Source of the DNA: Planctellipticum variicoloris
Lineage (GTDB): Bacteria > Planctomycetota > Planctomycetia > Planctomycetales > Planctomycetaceae
Direction of reading: 5' to 3'
Assembly: GCF_030622045.1 (NCBI RefSeq)
Contig: NZ_CP130886.1
Span: forward strand, 1,749,557-1,813,556
Length of the DNA: 64,000 nucleotides
Part shown: positions 9,665 to 19,204 of the stretch, one piece after another
Numbering within the stretch: the stretch's first letter is position 1
Layout: each line of letters begins with the position of its first letter
Notes under the pieces: model-generated
Database searches by the model: none
Told to the model about the DNA's origin: nothing
Seen by the model: the letters and a program-made list of their open reading frames with translations, nothing else
Made by a program: the position numbers and the translations under genes

Positions 9665-11146
9665 TCACGACAGTCTCTCACCCATCCGGCGAAACTCGTC
9701 CGCATGCGCAGCAACGTATCGGGCCAGCCGCGCCGCCGGTGGAATCGGACCCTTGTCAAACTCCGCTTCCAAGGGGCGAAACACATCATTTCTCTTTTGG
9801 TAGAGTTGGCTGAGCTGTGACTGGCGGCGTCGCCGGTCAGTCGACGGACCAGCCTTGCCAAACAGTTCGATAGCCCCCTGCAAAGCCCGTCGCTGTGACG
9901 TCGCCCCCATCGCCTCCAGTCCGGCCAGTGCGTCGCGCCAATGATCGCCGGCGCTGTTCACGAAGTACTGCGCCAGCCCTCCATTTGCGATTTCCGCGTC
10001 GCATTCGAAGACGGCCAGGCAATAGCGGAAGGACTGTGGCATGCGAGCATACCCGCAGTTCTCTTCCATCAGCCGGATCTGGTCCAGATAGTCTTCTACC
10101 TGCTCCCAGGCCAGCAGCCCTTGCGCAGCCCCTTCGGCGATGCGTTCGTCGGTCTGTTCGCAGAGATCTTCGAGCAGTTTTCGGTCTTCCAGTTGGCGTT
10201 GCTGGCCGAGAAGTGTCAGCGCATCCGAGAGTACCCACGCCCCGGGGTATTCCTGCGGTCCATCGAGAAGTTCGTCAATTAGCGAACGCAGCCGGTCGCG
10301 GGGGACTTCGACCCGCTGGTCAACGAGCGCTCTGAGAGCAGGCGGCAGCACCGATGAATCTGTAGCAAACACGTCCGGCGCAAGAAACAGTTCGGTCGCG
10401 CGCCGACGATCGAAACGTAGGAGCGATCCCGCGGCGTCGCGGGCGTTGAGTCCATCGTCCAGCAGCCCGCGGATATCGTCGAACAGAGCGGAGAAAGGAT
10501 GCTCGCCGTCAGCATCGCGCTTCTCCAGCCAGAAGAGGGCATTGAGCACCGCCCCACGCACATGCTCATCGGAATCGTTTAGCGACGTGCGCAGCAGAGG
10601 GATCGCCGCGGCGGATCCGGTCTTCGCGAGAGTGCGGGCTGCATCCCGACGAATCCCGTGATCGGGGTCCGTCGCAAATGGCTCGATGGCTGGAATGACT
10701 TCCGCAGATGGGGAATCGCCCAGCAACTCGCAGGCCCGGTTGAACGGCGCCTCTGGAAGAATGAACTTTCCGGTCGGACGGACGAATCGTGGATACAGCG
10801 AGTGATCCTTGAGCAATCTGAGAACAGTTGGCGTCGTCCTCTGCGGAATGCTGCACAACGCCTGCCGCTCGGTCCATGCGTCGCGGCTGCTCGGAACGTC
10901 GAACAGGAAATGGCAGACTGCGCCCTCGACGGTTTCGTCGTCCCAGGTCTGGGCTTTGGCAACCATCTGCGCAGTCTGACGGGATGAGGCTTCGAATTCG
11001 TCCCACAGCTCCGGGTTCCGCACGAGGTCAAAGAAATCTCGCAGACGCGGCCGAACTCGTTTCGCCTGAATCACAATATAAACCGCAATGCCAAGAACAA
11101 CGGCGATCGTCACCACCCAGAACAAAGGCGAATTCAGCGGAAGCAT
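9665..11146 (-). CDS. Membrane-anchored HEAT-repeat protein with C-terminal DMP19/DUF4375-like domain
   Basis: 493 residues. An N-terminal membrane anchor (~8-28) is followed by HEAT-like helical repeats (~145-300; for example HGIRRDAARTLAKTGSAAAIPLL and DEHVRGAVLNALFWLE). Residues ~360-490 contain CLAVFECDAEIANGGLAQYF and NSAGDHWRDALAGLEAMGA, the signature of the DMP19/DUF4375 family, whose neisserial member is a DNA-mimic protein. HEAT repeats are protein-protein interaction scaffolds. The combination with an anchor suggests a membrane-tethered interaction protein. No operon partner: the flanking genes are separated by short gaps. Confidence 0.75.
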   Translation of the reverse strand: MLPLNSPLFWVVTIAVVLGIAVYIVIQAKRVRPRLRDFFDLVRNPELWDEFEASSRQTAQMVAKAQTWDDETVEGAVCHFLFDVPSSRDAWTERQALCSIPQRTTPTVLRLLKDHSLYPRFVRPTGKFILPEAPFNRACELLGDSPSAEVIPAIEPFATDPDHGIRRDAARTLAKTGSAAAIPLLRTSLNDSDEHVRGAVLNALFWLEKRDADGEHPFSALFDDIRGLLDDGLNARDAAGSLLRFDRRRATELFLAPDVFATDSSVLPPALRALVDQRVEVPRDRLRSLIDELLDGPQEYPGAWVLSDALTLLGQQRQLEDRKLLEDLCEQTDERIAEGAAQGLLAWEQVEDYLDQIRLMEENCGYARMPQSFRYCLAVFECDAEIANGGLAQYFVNSAGDHWRDALAGLEAMGATSQRRALQGAIELFGKAGPSTDRRRRQSQLSQLYQKRNDVFRPLEAEFDKGPIPPAARLARYVAAHADEFRRMGERLS

Positions 11147-11215
11147 GGTCCGACTTTACAAAAAACGCGCCCAACCGCTCTTCTCTTTCACTCAGCACTG
11201 AGCACTCACCCCACG

Positions 11216-12644
11216 CTACCCCAGTATCTCCCGGATCACGTGCCCGTGCACGTTCGTCAGCCGTCGCTGAATCCCGTTGTGATAGTACGTCAGTCGCTCG
11301 TGGTCGATCCCCAGCAGGTGCAGCATCGTCGCGTGGAAATCGTGCCAGTGGACCACCTTGTCCACCGACTTCCAGCCGACGTCGTCCGTCGCTCCGTACG
11401 CGATGCCGGGCTTCAAACCGCCGCCGGCCGCCCAGACCGAGAAACCGTACATGTTGTGATCGCGGCCCGCCCCGACCGTGTTCGCCGCCGACTGCGTAAA
11501 CGGCGTCCGGCCGAACTCCGTCGTGAAGAGCACCAGCGTGTCGTCGAGCATCCCCCGCTGACGCAGATCGCGCAGCAGCGCCGCCACCGGCTGATCGATC
11601 CGCAGCGCTTCCTGCCCGTGGTTCTCCCGCACGTTCTCGTGACCGTCCCAGTTGATCCGCGGCGAGCCGAACGAGCCCCCCGAAAAGAGCTGCACGAACC
11701 GCACTCCCTGTTCCAGCAGCCGGCGGGCCAGCAGGCAGCTTCGCCCGAAGTCCGCCGTCTCTTCGCGCTGCAGACCGTACGCCGCCTGCGTGGCCTCGGT
11801 CTCCTCCGCCAGGTTGGAGACCTCCGGAATCGAAAGCTGCATCCGGGCCGCCAGCTCGTAACTGTGCAGCCGGGCTTCCAGGTCCGCCTCGGGATGCTGC
11901 TCCAGATGCCGGCGATTCAGCAGATCCACAAATTCCCGCGTCGCCGTCTCCTGGCTCGGCGAGAACTCGCCCGACGGAAACAGGTCCGTGATCGCCGTCC
12001 CCTTCGTGCGGAACGCCACCCCCTGATGCTTCGGCGGCAGAAAACCGTTGGTCCAGTTGATCGTCCCCCCCGCCGGGAACCCGCGCGGATCGGGGAGCAC
12101 CACGAACGCCGGCAGGTTCTCCGTTTCGCAGCCCAGACCGTACGAGATCCACGAACCGGCCACCGGAAACCCGTTCAGCCGGAAACCGGTATTGGCCTGA
12201 AACGTGGCCGGCGTGTGATTCGCCGAATCGGCCAGCATCGAACGGATCACCGTCAGTTCATCGGCGACGCCGGCGATGTGCGGAAACAGCTCCGAGACCC
12301 ACAACCCGCTTTCACCCCGCTGCCGGAATTCCCAGTCGGCTTTCCGCAGCAGTCCAATCTGGCCGAAGAACGTCTCCGGCTTCTCGGACGAAGGCAATTC
12401 CCTGCCGTGGTATTTCTCCAGGGCCGGCTTATAGTCGAACGAGTCGAGATGGCTCAACCCGCCGCACAGGTAAATGTGAATCACCCGCCGGCAGCGCGGC
12501 GCCAGGTGCGGCGGCGGATCGGCCGCTTCCCCATCGGTCCCAGCCACGGCCCGCTGTTCGTCGGTCAGCAGCCCCGCCAGCGCCGTCGCGGCAAGGCCCC
12601 GCGATGACCAGGAAAGGAGGCTACGTCGGGAAAAAGCCGCGTCC

Positions 12645-12655
<11 letters not shown>
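11216..12655 (-). CDS. DUF1501 protein (alkaline-phosphatase-fold, Tat-type leader)
   Basis: 479 residues from ATG at 12655; this start overlaps the stop of the upstream PSD1 gene by 11 nt, giving translational coupling. The leader has FSRRSLLSW followed by a hydrophobic stretch, typical of twin-arginine export. Family motifs seen are IHIYLCGGLSHLDSFDYKPA, ADSANHTPATFQANTGF, EFGRTPFTQS and GAGRDHNMYGFSVWAAGGG. DUF1501 proteins are related to sulfatases/alkaline phosphatases and in planctomycetes are almost always paired with PSCyt/PSD1 proteins, but no reaction is established. A more upstream start (12685) would add ten residues and hide the leader. Confidence 0.93.
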
Positions 12656-15659
<3,004 letters not shown>

Positions 15660-15764
15660 ACATTGCAGGTTACTTATGCAACCCGCCAGCCGCAAGACGA
15701 CCCTCAGAGCGCGTGCGGGGCGAGAGAGGTTGTGCGCGGCCCGACACTTCCGTTTTCCGTTCCG

Positions 15765-15783
15765 CCGCCCCGATCCGGGGCGG
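15765..15783 (-). terminator. Small GC hairpin downstream of the EIIA-DAC gene
   Basis: CCGCCCC (15765-15771) pairs with GGGGCGG (15777-15783) over a 5-nt loop. It lies 220 nt beyond the stop codon of the minus-strand gene ending at 16000. No T-run follows, so terminator function is tentative. Confidence 0.3.
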
Positions 15784-15805
15784 TTGCATGCGGAGGTCGC
15801 GTTGT

Positions 15806-15856
15806 CCCACGGGTCGCACTCCATCCGCCTTACGGCGGACTCCGTTTCACCCGTGG
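15806..15856. repeat. Palindromic element, CCACGGGT...ACCCGTGG
   Basis: The outer arms are CCCACGGGT (15806-15814) and CACCCGTGG (15848-15856), with an inner hairpin CCGCC-TTAC-GGCGG. The rest of the 340-bp gap (15660-15999) holds this and the hairpin at 15765 but no gene. It belongs to the general class of large palindromes in this window but is a different sequence from the others. Confidence 0.55.
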
Positions 15857-15999
15857 CTACAGCCCGGCGCCCCTGCGGGGCTCAAGAGGCGGAACTTCAG
15901 TCTCGACGTCGAATGCGCGGGCTCTTCGACCACCAATTGCCGACCGCATCCCACAGTCAGTTCTGCTTCTCTTCACTAACCACCAGCCACTTCTTCCCG

Positions 16000-17361
16000 C
16001 TACCACCGCGTCGAACCAGCCCGTTCCAGCGTAAAGACAATGCTGCCGTTGCGGAACACCGTGACCGTCCCGGTCGACTGGCTGACGGTGATCGCCATCG
16101 CCTGCGTGTGGTGGGTGATCGCCCCCGCCGTCTGATGCCGGGCGCCCAGTCCCGCCGGCAGTCCGCCGGGCGCGGATTTGGGCATCAGGTACGTGCCGGC
16201 GGACAGGACGGTTCCGTCTCCCTGGATGATGAAGGCGCCGTCGATCAGGGCGAACTCTTTGATCGTCTCCGCCAGGCTCGGATCGAGCACGTTGCGGAGC
16301 TGGCGGGAATAGCCGTGGAACGGGTTCAGGACAAGCTGCTGGGCGTGCCGCAGCACCTGCCGGGAGTCCCCGATCACAAACATCGCCCCCACCGGATGGG
16401 CTTCGCGGCCTTCGGAGGCCAGCTCGACGGCCAGCGACAGGATTCGCAGGATCACCGCCGGGCGAACGATATTGTTTCCGCGACGATTCTTTTCCGACAG
16501 CATCGCCCGGAAGTGCGTCTCGGGCTTGGTGATCGTAATGCTGTCGAGCTTGCGGCCGTCCGGACCGGTCACGCAGACGACGCTGAGTTTGTCCGTCAGC
16601 AGTCCGGCGGAAGCCGCCAGCAGCAGGCCCAGATTCGCGCGATCCATCCGGGATAGTGATGCGTGCGGGACCTCGAAGGCGTACGTGTCTTCGCGGGTGA
16701 TCTCGAAGTCGTCGCTGTGCTCGGTGGTGATCAGCAGGACCCGGCCTTTCCAGTTGCCGAGCGTGTCCCACGGGACGTTTTCGAGCTTGTCGAGCGCGAG
16801 CAGCAGCGCCTGCGCCCCGACCTGCTCGACGAGCTGGAAGCCCTGCTTGATCATCGTCTGCGTCAGCCGGGGGACGCTCGACTGCCGGGCCGGCCGATGA
16901 TCGGGGGTCAGGCCGGCCTTGTTCAGCAGCAGGGCGTCGATCGCCTTGGCGTCTTTGGCGTCGATGATTTGCTGGCGGAATTCCTGGGCCTTCAGCAGCT
17001 CGGCCAGCGCTGCCAGCACTTCCACGTGCGTCTGCAGCAGCTTTCGCCCCAGCACCAGCAGCACGATCAGCCGGACGCTCTGACCAGTGGGGACGCCATA
17101 GTCGATCCCCTGACGGCTGCGGCCGAGGACCACGCGGAAGTCGCCGTCCCAGTCGATGAAGGCGTGTGGCAGCGCAAAGTCATTTGCCACAAGTGTTTGC
17201 GCGACTGTCTCGCGTTCCTCGATGGCTTCGAGGACCTTCTCCGGGGCGATCCCTTCGTCTTCCCAGTTGGCGGCCTGAACGAGCGTACGAATGGCCGTCG
17301 GCCGGGTTTTGGCCGGAAGCTCGACGATCCGGATCGCGCTGACGAGGTCGCCCAGGTCCAA
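16000..17361 (-). CDS. PTS EIIA (type 2)-like / linker / diadenylate cyclase (DisA_N) fusion protein
   Basis: 453 residues from TTG 17361, preceded by AAGGA at 6-nt spacing. Residues ~1-150 match PTS EIIA of the fructose/nitrogen class: NDFALPHAFIDWDG contains the phosphorylatable His66, followed by VRLIVLLVLG and HVEVLAALAELLKAQEFRQQI. Residues ~165-290 resemble the pyruvate-kinase C-terminal-like domain found before the cyclase in archaeal DacZ (inference). Residues ~315-453 are the DAC domain: HPVGAMFVIGD, the DGA motif at 374-376, and GARHQTAGAIT at 406-416, where canonical enzymes have RHR. No membrane segment is seen, so it is likely cytosolic. DAC enzymes make c-di-AMP from two ATP. 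The EIIA domain could let phosphorylation status control synthesis. No other PTS gene is nearby. Confidence 0.85.
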   Translation of the reverse strand: MDLGDLVSAIRIVELPAKTRPTAIRTLVQAANWEDEGIAPEKVLEAIEERETVAQTLVANDFALPHAFIDWDGDFRVVLGRSRQGIDYGVPTGQSVRLIVLLVLGRKLLQTHVEVLAALAELLKAQEFRQQIIDAKDAKAIDALLLNKAGLTPDHRPARQSSVPRLTQTMIKQGFQLVEQVGAQALLLALDKLENVPWDTLGNWKGRVLLITTEHSDDFEITREDTYAFEVPHASLSRMDRANLGLLLAASAGLLTDKLSVVCVTGPDGRKLDSITITKPETHFRAMLSEKNRRGNNIVRPAVILRILSLAVELASEGREAHPVGAMFVIGDSRQVLRHAQQLVLNPFHGYSRQLRNVLDPSLAETIKEFALIDGAFIIQGDGTVLSAGTYLMPKSAPGGLPAGLGARHQTAGAITHHTQAMAITVSQSTGTVTVFRNGSIVFTLERAGSTRW

Positions 17362-17582
17362 AGGACATCCTTGGCAAAATGGCCACCGCGCGGCCGGTTT
17401 TCCAGAGGTTTCACGGAGGACCAGAAGTTATAGGTTTCCCGCACCGGGAACGCAACATGCCTTTATCAAAGGTTTTCGAGAAATCTTGCACATCCCGGCC
17501 GACCGCCCCGGCCGGACCGTTTCCCAGAGCGAATGATCGGTTCGGACGTGCAGTTGTTGGGTTCCGCGGCCTGCGTCCTGGC

Positions 17583-19013
17583 CTACTGGCCGGAGGCCGG
17601 CCCGCCGAGCCGATCGAGAACATTGGCTGTGATCCGTTCGACGGCAGGATCCTTGCCGCGCAAACCGTGCGCCCAGTCGGTGGTCCCCGTCGTGACGACG
17701 GTGCCGCCGCGCGTGTACGTCCCGAGAATCGCCGCTCCCTGGCGGTCCTTGGGAAACCTGTCGTACCACAGAGCGTCGTCCGGATGCCAGCGGGCCGGGC
17801 AGCTTCCGAGAATCACGAACCCCTCGGGTGTCCCGTCGCGATGAGTCGGGACGGGAAGGCCGTCCTTGAGCGTAAACTCACAACCGTCGCATTCGTAACC
17901 GACGATGGTATCTTTACCTCCGAATTCGTCTCCGGTCTTCAGGTTCGTTCCTGCAAAGAGCCAGTGCTCGGGGTGATGGACCTGGAAGGCGGCCTTGCCG
18001 TCCATGTATTGACCGTGGCTGCGGTGGTAGCCGCCAAACAGGAAACCGACCCCCGTGAGCTGGTTCTCCGGGCGGTTCACCAGGTGATGGCTCCACGCGG
18101 TCGAGAGGAGTCGCTGATCTCCCGTGGCGAACACGGGATCCATGACCCAGCGCTGCTTCCAGGAGACCAGGGCCGTTCCGTTGTCTTCCGGCCGGACCTG
18201 CCAGCAGCAGGTGTTGCCGCTGAAGAACGCCACATTGCCGCCGGTCCCAATGAACGCTTCCAGCCGGTCGCGCATGCCGCTCGACCAATACTCGTCGTGG
18301 CCGACGCTCAGCACCAGCTTGTAGTCCTTGAGCAATTCGGGATGGAATTCCAGATCCTCGTTGGCGCAGTAGTCGAGCACGTAACCCCGGCTCTCCGCCC
18401 ATGCCGCGAAGGGTTGTTCCCAGTTGCCAAACTGACTGGCGGGCGGGCGCAGGAACGAGACTCGATGCCCCTGCACGTTGGCCCGTCCGTGGAAGCCGTA
18501 GAGGGAGAAACCGCCCCAGTTGTTGTAGGCGTTGTAGGTATTGGTCGCGAGCTGAAACAGGATCTTCGTCTGCTGCGCCGGGACCTTTGGACGGACGATG
18601 AAGAAGCAACTGCTCTCGACCGACCGACGGTTGCGCTGGACGAACTTGCCGCCTCCATCGGCGGCTTTCAGCGTCACCTGGTAATAGCCCGAACGCCACG
18701 TGTCCGGAATGGGAAACGAGACCAGCGCGGGCCAGTTGCAGCCGTGCGATGAGGCGTTCTCGGGGATGGGCGATTCCTGGCCCGCGACATCGGCGACCGT
18801 GTGGACGACTTCAGCCTTCGCTCCGAGACGCATCACTTCAACGCCAAATTTCGCGGCCGAGGTCGACACGTGCAGGCTGACTGTTTCGCCGGGCGCGTAG
18901 CTGACTGCGCCGGCGTAGCCTTCAAGGAACAGCGGACGCGGATCGGAGACGTCGGCGGCGATCAGCGGGGAGGAGAGGGCGATCAGGCAGGTGAAGCTTA
19001 GCAGGCGGAGCAT
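17583..19013 (-). CDS. Secreted N,N-dimethylformamidase beta-subunit-like protein
   Basis: 476 residues from ATG 19013, where a clear signal peptide starts (MLRLLSFTCLIALSSPLIAA). The body matches the large-subunit-like domain of N,N-dimethylformamidase: YQVTLKAADGG, NTYNAYNNWGGFSLYGF, DYKLVLSVGHDEYWSSGMRD, and GNVAFFSGNTCCWQVR. The histidine, aspartate and glutamate in GHDEYWS belong to the conserved core. Known DMFases are cytosolic, so an exported member probably has another amide or sugar-related substrate. There is no small-subunit gene nearby. An earlier start at 19160 would add 49 residues made from repeat sequence and is rejected. Confidence 0.8.
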   Translation of the reverse strand: MLRLLSFTCLIALSSPLIAADVSDPRPLFLEGYAGAVSYAPGETVSLHVSTSAAKFGVEVMRLGAKAEVVHTVADVAGQESPIPENASSHGCNWPALVSFPIPDTWRSGYYQVTLKAADGGGKFVQRNRRSVESSCFFIVRPKVPAQQTKILFQLATNTYNAYNNWGGFSLYGFHGRANVQGHRVSFLRPPASQFGNWEQPFAAWAESRGYVLDYCANEDLEFHPELLKDYKLVLSVGHDEYWSSGMRDRLEAFIGTGGNVAFFSGNTCCWQVRPEDNGTALVSWKQRWVMDPVFATGDQRLLSTAWSHHLVNRPENQLTGVGFLFGGYHRSHGQYMDGKAAFQVHHPEHWLFAGTNLKTGDEFGGKDTIVGYECDGCEFTLKDGLPVPTHRDGTPEGFVILGSCPARWHPDDALWYDRFPKDRQGAAILGTYTRGGTVVTTGTTDWAHGLRGKDPAVERITANVLDRLGGPASGQ

Positions 19014-19026
19014 GCGGCGTGGTCCT

Positions 19027-19095
19027 TGCGTCGAATGTCGAATGTCGAAGGCGGAATGTCGAAAGGAAGCGGAATGTCGAAAGGAAGAAGTCTCG
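19027..19095. repeat. Short 'AATGTCGAA' direct repeats
   Basis: The motif GAATGTCGAA recurs four times with AGGC/AGG spacers, directly upstream of the DMFase-like start. A related copy, AAATGTCAAATGTCGAAGG, is at 60750-60768. Its role is unknown. Confidence 0.5.
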
Positions 19096-19109
19096 TGGGA
19101 GACGGCGTT

Positions 19110-19197
19110 GGGTGGCACGTTCTGAGGCTTTGCGAAGGGCATGGCCTTCGGCGATCTCAAAGAACACGCCCTTCGAAGACTCAGGGACGTGCCACCC
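19110..19197. repeat. Large palindromic element, GGGTGGCACGT...ACGTGCCACCC
   Basis: The arm 19110-19140 (GGGTGGCACGTTCTGAGGCT...) is the imperfect reverse complement of 19168-19197 (...GGGACGTGCCACCC), with ~27 nt between. It begins 8 nt past the stop of the minus-strand gene ending at 19205, so it could terminate transcription, but it has the look of a mobile or REP-type palindrome. Confidence 0.6.
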
Positions 19198-19204
19198 GGT
19201 TGAA

